A stretch of DNA of 64,000 nucleotides from Bagarius yarrelli (Eukaryota; Chordata; Actinopteri; Siluriformes; Sisoridae): assembly GCA_005784505.1 (NCBI GenBank), contig VCAZ01000008.1:3083763-3147762 (forward strand). The letters run 5' to 3'. The notes beneath the pieces were generated by a model. That model searched no databases. It saw only the letters and a list, made by a program, of their open reading frames with translations, and was not told the DNA's origin. Shown here in pieces: positions 23,223 through 34,200 of this stretch (the stretch's first letter is position 1; each line of letters opens with the position of its first letter). Position numbers and translations under genes: made by a program.

Positions 23223-23461
23223 ATAAAATAATCATTCTGTAATGTTCTGTACAAAATACAAGGATTTGCTTTCTTCATTTAATTTTAGTCATTAGCCTTT
23301 AAACACCTACAATAATGACTCAAGTTATATATAGGGTATTGAAATATGTTAATCCAGATCTTTGAAAAAAATCCCTCCGCTATTCATATAGGATTGTATA
23401 TTCCAAAAAGATTTGGGGTGTTGACATTTTTTTTTTGTATCGGAATTTGTGTACATATCAC

Positions 23462-23467
23462 AATAAA
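23462..23467 (+). other. Candidate polyadenylation signal of eif1ad
   Basis: AATAAA about 240 bases after the stop codon and 580 bases before the stop of the convergent gene. Confidence 0.45.
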
Positions 23468-24048
23468 CGTTTTTTATTCTGGTGCATATTTAATGCAAAC
23501 AGTTGTTAAAGAAAAATTTTCTGACTCAAAATCAAGCTTCCAGCAGAGTAACATAATGGTCAAATTATTTAACTTTCTGAGTTTTGGGTCCAAATTAAAC
23601 ATTAGATTTTTTAAAACTTGTTTTGTCTGTTTAATTAAACCTCTTTTAAACCTTTCAACTTTATATGTAGTAACAAGAAACATTTATTTAAATGGTGGCT
23701 TCTATACATTTCTACACTAAGGAAGAGGCAATTACCAAAATTGAACAGTATCACTGTCCGATGTTTCTTTCCCCTAAGACTCTCTGCGTTTCATTGTCTT
23801 GGTGTCCCTGTCTAAGGCAACAATTACAGATGAAAGTGTTGTACTTTGAATACAGCGACATAATTATTTAAAGTTTTACAATACAGGGTCATTAACAGTT
23901 CTGGCGATGAGCTGTTTTTACAGACTATTCCAAAGCAATCATGAAAGAAGACATCGACCAATTGGCAGCAGTCAGTAATCACTTGCTAAGGAGGTCAATT
24001 CATGCCTGGTTTTGTCTTCCACAAGTAGGTTTATTCTAAGCATACTTT

Positions 24049-25389
24049 TTACTCTTTATCTTCAGTTCTAATAGTTGTGTTTGTACATTCACGGCTTGGT
24101 ATTGAGGTTTCTGTCCATAGTTTTAATATTTCTAGGGGACTGCGTTTGTGGACCAGTAGGATGGTATGGTGTGCACAGGGCTCATTGGCTTCCTTAGATG
24201 TAAAGTCAAAAGTAAGGAAGGCTGGGTGATTGATGGGGATGACCCCCAGCCTTTGGAGGCACATACCCAGGTAAACATCATCAATAGGGAACAGATGAAC
24301 TCTCCTGGAAATCTGGAGAAGCTTTGGAACCAGAGCACCTGAGTAGATGACCCCTCCTCCACCTGGATATGTTGGGTAGATGCCTTTATAGAAACTGTCA
24401 GGGATGAAGTATTTATTGGTTTCTGACCTCAGGGGCACTGCAGCGGTGATAATGTCTCCAACGATAAAATCCTCTATTTTCTTGAAGTGCCCATGTTTTT
24501 TGAATATAAGCTTTTCTTGGTCCTCTAAGTAGTCCAGGACAGCAGGGGTCCTTACAAAGACATCATCGTCACCCTTGAACACAAAGCGGGCATTTTGGCA
24601 GTGCTTGGGAAACCAATTCCAAAATAATATGTCTTTCAATGTCAGGTTAAAAAACGTGTCCATAAAGTCCCACATTATAATGTCCCCATACATCTTACTC
24701 TCCTCTTTTATACGAGCACCCAGTTCTTGGTCAGTCTTGCCCAAAAGAAAAACCCTGAGTACTATTCCTCCTCTTCCTTTCTGCCCCTTCATAAGACCCG
24801 AATAACCCCATGACATCCTGATGGCTTGACGGTTTTCAAAGTTAGGCACCTGTGACTTAATGGCCAGCAGCAACATTGGAGGCTCATCCATTTTGGCACA
24901 CACTGCTGGCTGGTTAATGAGTAATGGGTAATCTCTACAGTGCATAGAAATGATAAACCTCTGCATCTGATCTGGTAGAGTAAAATAACCTGATATTTTC
25001 GATATACCTTTATAGTTTGGAAAACATCCATTTCGGTCCAGTGTGATATTCGATTTAAGAGAGATGTTTGTCAAGTCTTGGAGGATAGGATTATGCTGAC
25101 GGTCCATGACATGCTGGATCAGGTTCCAAAATGCAGCTTTGTCCAGATCCTGTTTCCAAAATGGCTGAGCTGGATAGGAGGCCAGTGTGCTGGAATTAGT
25201 GGTCCCACTGGCTACATAGTGTCCGTCTGGCAGATGAAAGCTACTCTTTTGCATATTAGATGGATAGGTATGAGTCATGGCTAAACATAAAGCCAAAGTT
25301 ATGTAAATGAAAACGCATCCAATTAGTATAAACGGTGTACATATGCAGAGCAGGATCCGGCAGCGATATCTCCACAGACAACTAGCCAT
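24049..25389 (-). CDS. Beta-1,3-N-acetylglucosaminyltransferase, GT31 family, B3GNT2-like
   Basis: A 446-residue type II Golgi protein encoded in one uninterrupted exon, as is usual for B3GNT genes. Enzymes of this type add GlcNAc in beta-1,3 linkage to galactose, for example in poly-N-acetyllactosamine. A short cytoplasmic tail precedes one membrane segment (about residues 11-36) and a stem with N-glycosylation sequons (NSST, NISL, NITL). Family motifs follow in order: RQAIRMSWG, the DxD-type KGDDDVFV, PTYPGGGGVIYSG and FPIDDVYLGMCL. The Met in RQAIRMSWG replaces the usual Glu. The protein is about 50 residues longer than human B3GNT2 (397). An acceptor AG at 25393-25394, three bases before the ATG, implies at least one upstream 5'-UTR exon. 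The closest paralogue cannot be fixed by eye, so no symbol is given. Confidence 0.9.
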   Translation of the reverse strand: MASCLWRYRCRILLCICTPFILIGCVFIYITLALCLAMTHTYPSNMQKSSFHLPDGHYVASGTTNSSTLASYPAQPFWKQDLDKAAFWNLIQHVMDRQHNPILQDLTNISLKSNITLDRNGCFPNYKGISKISGYFTLPDQMQRFIISMHCRDYPLLINQPAVCAKMDEPPMLLLAIKSQVPNFENRQAIRMSWGYSGLMKGQKGRGGIVLRVFLLGKTDQELGARIKEESKMYGDIIMWDFMDTFFNLTLKDILFWNWFPKHCQNARFVFKGDDDVFVRTPAVLDYLEDQEKLIFKKHGHFKKIEDFIVGDIITAAVPLRSETNKYFIPDSFYKGIYPTYPGGGGVIYSGALVPKLLQISRRVHLFPIDDVYLGMCLQRLGVIPINHPAFLTFDFTSKEANEPCAHHTILLVHKRSPLEILKLWTETSIPSRECTNTTIRTEDKE

Positions 25390-26279
25390 TGCCTAAAGCA
25401 ACATGTAAGAAAAAAGTAATTACAAACTCTTCTCTGTCCTTGTAAAGGTTAAGGCATTTTTTTCCTCAAACCTGCCCCCAGGAAACATACTTTAACTAAA
25501 ACATCAAAATATGTTTCACTTAGGCTGGATTAAAAGTCGGTATAGTTATGCGCAAACTAATTATTTGGTTACATTTGTAAGATTGAGACAATGCATTAAA
25601 CCTTGGAACACTAGGACATAAATAAGTAAAACTAGCCTGCACCATCAACAAAAAGTTGGTGTAATACGGTGTAATATATTCTAAAATGGGGACTGGGGAA
25701 CCCCAGGGATCTGCAATGTGTAACCAGACTGATTGTGATTACTTTTAATTTATTCTTGTAGACGAAAAACCTCACTATTATCATGTTTATTAATTATTTT
25801 GTACTACAGCACAACTGAACCTCTTGTCCTGTATTAGCATGATTTCTTGCATTGCAATCCTGCCGCATAATTGGCTAATTAGATCATTACATCATTCAGC
25901 AGTCGTGTGCACTTCTATACCTGTACACTGCAAAAGTATATATTGTTTGGTAGCAATGCTTATAGCCCTGTGTTCCTGATTTATTTAAACGGAAAAACTT
26001 TAATGCAAAGGACGATAACACAAAAACGTATGTCAAATTAAACCAAATGATTTGATAGAAAGTACAAAATTTGGGAAAATAATTTGAAAAAGTAGCCTAT
26101 TTTAATTGTTGAATGTTCATTGAAATAATGTTTTTATGGGCGGGATATTCTTTTTAAGAAATCTTAAGAATCTTAAATTTTTTTTACTGAAAGTGACTTA
26201 ATTGCAGGCAACAACAAAAATTAACATTGTTTTACTCATTAAACAAAATATTTCAACAAAAATGTGTATTTTAACTGAG

Positions 26280-26860
26280 AAAAAAGTTGGGACATCCTAC
26301 TCCTTGATAGGTAGTGTTACCCCCTTTGGCTGAAATAACTTTAATGAGACACGTCTTGTAGCCATTTACCAGTCTCTGACATCGGTCTGAGCTTGTGTAG
26401 TCTCTTTCTGATCATAGCGTACTTTCACATCAACAGTACTTTCACATCAACAGTACTTTCACATCAACAGTACTTTCACATCTACAGTAGCAATAGCGTG
26501 CTGTAGGTCCCGTGATGACACTTAAGGGTTTTCGGTGACTTCTTTTAGCATTTCGCAGTCTCCTCTTGGGGTAAACTTGCTTGGACGGCCAGACCTGGGA
26601 ATGTTGTGAGTTGTTTGGAATGTTCTCCACTTGTAGACTATTTTGCGGTCAGTGGGATGGCTGATTTTAAAATCTTTGGAGATCTTTTTAAAAATCCCTT
26701 TTCAGACTCATAAGCTGCTACAATCCTCTTTCTGAAGGCTTCAGACAGCTCTTTCAATCTTACCATGGTGTTCCCTATCACTTCAACAGTCAAGAGCACA
26801 CCAAACTATGTGTGATTTAAGGGATGTTCTCATTTATTCCCCCCAGAAACTGTTTTTTAA
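26280..26860 (-). pseudogene. Decayed Tc1/mariner element with transposase N-terminus only
   Basis: On the minus strand, from about 26766, the sequence reads MVRLKELSEAFRKRIV, then a KGF block after a frameshift. Next come WRTFQTTHNIPRSGRPSKF and LKEVTENP followed by an in-frame stop. This is the helix-turn-helix, GRPR-type N-terminal DNA-binding region of a Tc1-like transposase. The catalytic DDE part is absent. The left part, with GGGACATCC and CCCTTTGGCTGAAATAACT, resembles the non-coding end of the same element class. Element boundaries are approximate. Degraded and non-autonomous. Confidence 0.75.
26419..26486. repeat. Four-copy 17-bp tandem repeat inside the Tc1 remnant
   Basis: Four consecutive units of GTACTTTCACATCAACA; the last unit differs by one base. 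It lies at the point where the transposase frame gives way to the non-coding end, that is, at the apparent internal deletion joint. Confidence 0.9.
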
Positions 26861-26957
26861 AAGTAGATTTTACAGAAAGTTTTAAAAAGACTTTTTATCA
26901 GTTTTTAATTATTTAGTTATGAAACTTGAATCTATCAGTATTAAATATCCATATGTT

Positions 26958-26958
26958 T

Positions 26959-27030
<72 letters not shown>
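26958..27030. repeat. (TATC)n(AT)n compound microsatellite
   Basis: About eight TATC units run into roughly twenty AT units. Confidence 0.95.
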
Positions 27031-27033
<3 letters not shown>

Positions 27034-28016
27034 TTATTGCGTTAATCCTTTTTTTATACAGCATCTTAACGCAGACTAGCAAGTAAATAGATACATACCA
27101 TGTCTCAAAACGCCTCACTAGAAAAAGTCCGAGGTCCTTTAGGCAATAAACCACTTGTATAAATGTATAATTTAATTCCAGTGTCGATTTTTATAATTGT
27201 AAAAAACGAATGAACTGTGTTTCGAAAAAAAAGGGAAAAAAGAAGCAAATTTACGACCATCAAACCTTCAACAGGCTTTTTTCAGCGCTACCACTTAACA
27301 TCACACACACACACACACGCACATCATTTCTCAACTCTGAGAAAAGCGCATGGACTTAAATCCTAATCAGCGCGCAGTTGTTGTAGCCGTGACGCTTCCA
27401 AACATTACGCAATTTATGTTTGCAAATTGGTGTCTGTTTTTAAGTTAGACTGACTAATTATAAATGCAGACTAAACATTTAGGCAATAAAAATTTTAGTA
27501 ATATAATCTTTCCAAACTAGTCAAATAGTCTAGTCAACAGATTACACATGACTTAAGCAACATTGATACTGTAAGTAATTCAAGTTCATAAGAAAGGAAA
27601 CATTCTGGCCCGTTTAAGTAGTCAGTACTTCATTATTAAGACAATTCCTTTAAATATAGAGACTTTTTGATGTAGTTTATACATTATTTCTTGGTGTCTG
27701 CCAGGTCAGTCTTAGGGCCCGGCTCATGTCCAGATATAAAAAAATGGGATGATTGAGTCAAAAAGGGATTCTGCTGTAAAACCTGTTTCAAATAAAACAT
27801 GCAGTCAAATATTAAAAGTCAAGTCACCGACAAAGACAAGCGTTATACATTACATACACTCCATTCAATTTTATTAGTAGTAAAAGTTTAAAATTTATAT
27901 CAGATGTCAGGGTGTCAGTTTTTTAGTCAGTACTGAGTAAGAATTTATATAATTATCTGCTTAAATAAGGAATCTCAGGTGATATGATGCTTTGCTTTAA
28001 TTTAAAAATGTTGATG

Positions 28017-28206
28017 GGGAGGTGATAGCACAGTAGTTAAGGTGTTGGACTGCTAATTGGAAGATTGAGGTTTGATTCCCAGCAGCAGCAATCGCCACCG
28101 CTGGGTCCCTGAGAAAGTCCCTTAACCCCCAATTGCTCAGTTGAATTAAAGAGATAAATGGAAGTCGCTCTGGATGAGGGCGTCTGCCAAATGCCGTAAA
28201 TGTGAT
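28017..28206 (+). mobile_element. tRNA-derived SINE with conserved tail
   Basis: Forward copy of the family seen at 12043. Head with TAGTTAAGGTGTTGGACTGC and B-box-like GGTTTGATTCCC, core CTGGGTCCCTGAGAAAGTCC, tail GTCGCTCTGGATGAGGGCGT and then GCCAAATGCCGTAAATG. Confidence 0.75.
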
Positions 28207-29084
28207 GTTAAATGTTTCAAATATATATATATTTTTTTTATTTTTTTGAAGAAATGTTCTATGTACAGTAGTAGTGTAAATAATACTATTTATATGTCTC
28301 TAGTTAAGAGAGTTTATTAAGAAATAAAAAAAGATCTTTACAGGTCATGCTGCATTCCTTTCTTTTGCTTGCGCTTACTTAAAAAGCTATTCAAATAATG
28401 AAAACAAGCCAACTTTGAGTGATAAAATGTCATGTGTTATGTGACAACAATACAAATGTGTTAGGTTTATTTTTTTTAATGCTTGCAGTAGGAAATTCTT
28501 TTAAACGTATTGGAAAATTCAAGTGTTCTAAAAACTTTGATATGAAAGATAATTAGCAGGCCTGAATCAATCAAAAGTGTAGAAGGTTTCAATTCATAAA
28601 ATGCAAAAACACATTATGACAAATCAGGTATTATTTTTTTAAATGGTAGGAATAAAGATTTATTTTTTTCCATATGAACAAGTGGTTTGATTTTTGTACA
28701 AGTACTATTTTCTGAGAAAACTTGCAAAAAATTTCTAGCATATTCCAAGTCAAGAATGGGCATGAAAAAAAGGGGATTTATTGCTGAATGTCAAAATGAA
28801 AAGTACACTTTCATCGTGTGAAGACAACTCGGTTGCTGCGATTACCATGCACCCATCTATCAGAACCACTAGGACATGCAGAAAAAAGGGAAGCCTCGAA
28901 AGGCAGACAGAGTAAGAACAGAACAAGAGAAGAGAGAGAGAAAGGAATGAAAGAGAGCGGTTAACCAGGAGAAGCTGTGGATGACTGAGATGTGGAAGTG
29001 TATTTGGATGCAAGGACACAGTGTATGTTATGCAGATATGTTATGTCAAGGTTTGTAAGTAAGTGTGTTTGTGTAGATAGGTAG

Positions 29085-29690
29085 TACCATCGAGAGCATC
29101 CTCACAAACTGCATCTCAGTATGGTACAGCAGCTGCACTGCTTCAGACCGCACAGCCCTTCAGAGGGTGGTGAAAACCGCCCAACGAATCATCGGCACTC
29201 AGCTACCCACCCTGGACAACATACACAAAAACACTGTCTGCAAAGGGCGAGAGGCATAATCAAAGATCCCTCTCACCCCAACCATGGACTGTTCACTCTT
29301 CTCCCATCAGGCAGACGCTACCGATGCCTCAGAGCCGCACAAACAGACTGAAAAACAGCTTCTTTCCTGTGGCTGTTTCTGCACTGAACAGCTGATATAC
29401 AGTATTAATTACTACTGCACTGCCACTTCTGTACTTTGCACTACCTTACCATTATGCATCTTTGCACAATCTATAACTATCTATTGTTACACCTCTATAT
29501 TCTATCCATATACCTCTGTACATTATTTACCCCCACCTCTGTAATTATCAACCCCATACCCTATTTATTACACTGATATTTATTGTAAATAAGCCACTTA
29601 TGCACTTCTGGTTAGATGCTAACTGCATTTCATTGGCTCGGTACATGTACCTTGCACAATGACAATAAAGTTGAATCTAATCTAATCTAA
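29085..29690 (+). mobile_element. 5'-truncated LINE (L2/Rex1-like), 3' end of reverse transcriptase ORF
   Basis: The + strand encodes the extreme C-terminus of a non-LTR retrotransposon polyprotein: SILTNCISVWYSSCTASDR and LQRVVKTAQRIIGTQLP. After a frameshift it continues KDPSHPNHGLFTLLPSGRRY and NSFFPVAVSALN. A 3' UTR follows, ending in the short tandem repeat AATCTAATCTAATCTAAT near 29670-29690. The truncation at the left and the repeated 3' terminus fit target-primed retrotransposition. L2 versus Rex1/Babar cannot be settled from this much sequence. Confidence 0.8.
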
Positions 29691-30380
29691 TATTGGGTGT
29701 GTAAGTTTGCTGGACTGAGTGTTTTTGTGTTTGGGCGAGTGAGGAAATTAAAACAAGAGGTCATTTCACAATCCGTTCTCTAAAGGTAACACGCCCAAAC
29801 CTGCATTTCTTATAGCAAGTTCCAAGCTTGCAAACAGACAAACACAACTAAAGAGAGGGGCAGTAGGAAAAAAAAAACTTTTCACAAATGAGCAAAAATA
29901 GCCAGTGGTATTATTTTCAGAGTGTCGTAGCAGATCTGAGAGTGAGAAGTGCATATGGATTGTGTGGGTTTTTGGATGGGAAGTCCTGAGACACATTGCG
30001 GCTTCAAGCTGCTGGCATAGGAACATGGGTGTGTGAGCTAACGGGATATGTCGGTCCATGTAGGCTAAAATCAGGCTGGATTGGTTCCTCTGCAGCTGGC
30101 ACCACTGCCAAACACTACACGTGGAAGTTAGGGTACAGTGCAATGAGCTCATCTCACCACTGGGCAGTAGCAAAGTCACCAGTGTGTCTTTCTCTATTCT
30201 TTTAAAGCCAACTAAATGGAAACAGAGTGATAGAGCTCCCCATGACAAAACCCATCAGAAAGATCACACTTAGACACAAACACACACCCAAACCTTTAGA
30301 CTAGTGCCTGTTAAAAGTTAACACACAACACGCAGGTGCACACCAACAAATTAAACAGATACAGACTGACTCAGCCTAGT

Positions 30381-30382
<2 letters not shown>

Positions 30383-30452
<70 letters not shown>
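30383..30452. repeat. (CA)n microsatellite
   Basis: About 34 uninterrupted CA units. Confidence 0.95.
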
Positions 30453-30453
<1 letters not shown>

Positions 30454-31254
30454 CTTCTTGTCTTACATACATTAGAGTGAACACATTCATTGGACATACA
30501 CACACTGCCATTTTGAAAACCCTGAACACCGGGGCAGGTACTATGACCTAGTACAATGCCCTATTAACACCTGCAGACCTGCAAACAACATATGATAACC
30601 AGTAAGGGGGTGGGGGTGGGGGTGTGTGGATAAAGCATTAGAATGTCTACACAAACACACTGTTTCCTGTCTCAAACAGGAAACAGCATGTCTATGGTGA
30701 TTGTATATATGCCTTGGAAAAATGACCAGTATGTGGACCCCTACTCATGTAAACAAACATCTTACATAATAGTGATTCCCATATTGCATGATGTCAGAAT
30801 TAGATCACAGTTCAAATGGGGAGATCCTAAACAAACAAATAAAAAAAAAAAAACAGAAAAAAAACCATGTCTATATAAAACCCAGGAGTCCATTTTAAGA
30901 AAGGCTACAAAAAACTCAACGGAACCTCCCTCGTCGGCATACAGCAAAAGGCACCACAATATTATTCTATTTCTAAGTTGTGAAAAAAGTTGGCACGTGA
31001 TTCTTCTTCATAATGCTGTAAACCAAGGAACAGAAAGTACATATAAATAGTTTTCCCCCCTATAAAAAAAGTCTTTGCTGCTAGCTAGTAGACAATTTTT
31101 GCTGAAATGAAAATAAATATTTCCTTTGTTTAGAATATCTGTCTGTTATATAAAATAAAAAATATTTCTTATAGGTGCAGGTCTATAGCATATATCATTT
31201 TTTCTCTCTCTCTCCTAGATATGTTGTTTCACTGTCCTGGTCAATGCTCTTTGT

Positions 31255-34200
31255 TTAAAGGGGTGCATTGTCCGGTTTGGACCGTGACTGTGAAAATTTG
31301 TTTGTGTGTGTGTTTGAGCGTGACGTGCTTTGCGCTGTACTGCTGTACGTCCGCATGTCATTGGGCCGGTAAATAGTGGCTGGCTCGTTGTTCATGCTCA
31401 TGTTTTGCATGCTGAGGAAAGGCGTGCTCTCGCCATGCCCCAGCTCCCCCATGTCTTCGTCCTCCTCCCACTCACTGTCCGACAGGCAACTCTGCGAGCT
31501 GTAGTCTCTTGGCCCCTTGGCACGATGGGAAACGTGTCCATTGAGCCGCGATCTCCTGTGCCAGCGCCGCCCGCTGCCACTTTTTTTGGGCCTTTCACGG
31601 GATGACATGTACTCCTGTGTTGTTTCGTAGTCCTCGTCGTCTGCAAGGCGGTATGGGCTGGATGGAAGAGAGCCAGTCCTCTCACTGTGGTATGGGTTAT
31701 GTGTACGGCGTGGCCGGCGTAGGAGTGGCTGATCATCGCCGGGTGAGTAGGAACCTACAGCCGGTGGTAGGGACAGTGCATGGCTGGCATTGGGAGTCGT
31801 GATTTGGAAGGTAGGCACCTGCTGGGGCAGTGAGGAGAAGTGAAAGTCTACTGGAGACAGACGGGCCGGCGTGGTTAGTGCTGACACATACCTGGGAAGG
31901 AGTTAAAAAGGAAAGAAAAGGAAAGACAAATAGAAAGAAAGAAGGAAGGTAATAAGAAAAAAGGGGGAAATAGAAAGGGCGTAAACTTTATAGATGGTCA
32001 CATATATTCTATAAATTTACTTAACCCAATGATGTAGCATTTACATCTACTATTGACTATACTTAACTCTGACCTAAAGTATATATATAAATTAAAAAAC
32101 GCTGTAAGACGCCTGAGACCTCACCTTTAATGTGATTAGGAATTAATTTTATATTGCTTCTGTGGACACATAAATAGTTGTTGGTCTTGACTTGAACTAA
32201 AAATTAATTTTAGACTTGATTTACATGTTTGGATGAGAAGGATTTAATCCCATCCTAGGTCTGACATTGTATAACTGGATTACCATGCTTACATTCTTAT
32301 GCATTTTAAAACTATTTTCCAAAGTCTAAAGCACTACTATGCTTCAGGGCCATTTTTGTATTTTTTTTAATTTTATTTCAAACAAGCATCCCTTATTTAT
32401 GTTTTTATAATGCAATTTCTACATTGTTCATATTCTACATGTTCACACATCCCCTCTCCATTACCTGTCGCTGTGAGGTGAGTCCCGCAAAGAGTCGAAT
32501 GAGTCTCCATACTGCAGGGGGCTCCGTGCAGGCTCTGAATAGCCACAATGCGCTGCATGTCGAGCCATACATGCTGGACTGCTGCATTTACTGGTACCCA
32601 CTGAGGAAGAGAGTGCCCCCGAGTGGCAGTTCGAGTTCATGCTGTCTGATCTCTCCATACTCCATGTCCTCTCCTCATGCCTGCAGGATTCAGGTAATTT
32701 CAGCATCAGGATCATTCAAGTAAAAGCTTAGAGATATGTGTTAGAGTTTGTAAAAGATGAATAGTGTTAGTCCAAAGTAATTTGCGTAATTTAAATTTAC
32801 ATTTACAACATTTGGCAGGTGCCCTTTACCAGAGTGACTTACATTTATCTCTTTTATACAACCAAGCTATTTTAATTACTTGATGCAATTATCTGTATTA
32901 AGCATCATACACAATTATTCGTAAAAATAATTTAAACTTGTTAGAAAAATAGCGGTACATATTTTTTTTAGTTTTCAGGATTGATGGAAAAGCTTTCAGT
33001 AGCAGACTTTGTGTAGATAAAGAATAGATAAAGAGGAGACAGATGGTGAAGTTGTGATGTGGGTGGATATATGTCTGAGGTGTATATATACAGTGTATAT
33101 AAGAGACCTGCAGAATGGATAAATAGGAAGATATATAGCTAGTGTTTGATAGGCAGGGTGACTATACCGGTGACTGGAAGCGTGGGTGGCAGTAGAGGAG
33201 TGGTGGGACCGTGAGGACATTCGGCTGCCTGAGAAGTTGCCTGATGTCTCTGTTCCATGTCGTATCACTCGTTCGGTGGCTGGGGCGTTCTTAGAGATAT
33301 ACTGCAACAAAGACAGATATAGGATGAGATATGTATTTTTGAGTTCATACTACAGCTTCATAAAAATCGTATGCACTGGTTATCGAAATACATAATAATA
33401 ATAATAAGAAACCAAATTTCTTATTTTGTGACAAACAGGACAAAGAAAAACTCAGGTAGTAATGATAGTGGATCTGATTAATTTAAAAATTACAGTCATT
33501 ATATATTTTTTAATTTGTTCCTATACAAATTGTGCACATTTTTATAAAATGTGCAATTTTCAAAATTTCAACAATTCTACATTTGCCTATACACATTAAT
33601 TGATATTCAAACATTTTTTGCTTTTGTAATATAAAACTCAAATTGGCCTTATGATGACATAGTGGTTTCAGAAAAATATGTGTGTACCTTTTTTGCAAGA
33701 TAACGTTTGTATTGTGTGATTAAACACACAACATATTGTAAATTAAAAGTAATGATTCACACTTACATCGACCATAGGGATCTCCTCCGGGCCGGGCCCA
33801 GGCCCTGGGTGGTTGGGTCCATTGGCCAACATACGATTAGGGTGCTCTACATACATGTTCTGGTGCAAATGGTTTTGCATCTTTTTTCTTTGTTTCCTGC
33901 AGAGATGTTATTTATATTCAAAACTGATATTTTTAGAATCATGTTTTTTAATTATTTTTTATTATTCATTCAAAAAAAAAATTGCTTAGGGAGACTCTTA
34001 CAGCTTAGTAATCAAAATGAGGTTCTTAAAAAGATATTTGTTTAATTTTCTAATAAATGGAATGATGTTAATATACAACACTGCTAAAGGTGATATATTA
34101 TAGCTTAAAACTCATTCTTTGTATTTGTTTCTTAAATGATGTCATCTAAAATCTAACTGTTATCTTTCAAAAAGGAGAAAAAAATGCTCTTAATATGTTG

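Larger units (their letters stand above)
25395..31254. other. Repeat-rich intergenic region between the B3GNT2-like gene and nrg2
   Basis: Must contain the 5'-UTR exon and promoter of the B3GNT2-like gene, and the nrg2 3' UTR at its right end. Neither could be delimited. Recognised contents are the Tc1 remnant (26280), tetranucleotide/AT repeat (26958), SINE (28017), LINE tail (29085) and CA repeat (30383). A somewhat CpG-richer patch at 27330-27410 is a possible start region. No coding ORF here is convincing. Confidence 0.5.

Noticed and set aside
23346..23720. 124-codon frame downstream of eif1ad
   Set aside because: Lies in the eif1ad 3' flank, is rich in Phe/Ile/Leu as AT-rich DNA gives by chance, and has no family resemblance.
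29766..30248. 160-codon minus-strand open frame
   Set aside because: No recognisable domain, no splice context and surrounded by repeats; chance frame.
30336..30551. 71-codon Thr/His-rich frame
   Set aside because: Translation of the CA repeat.
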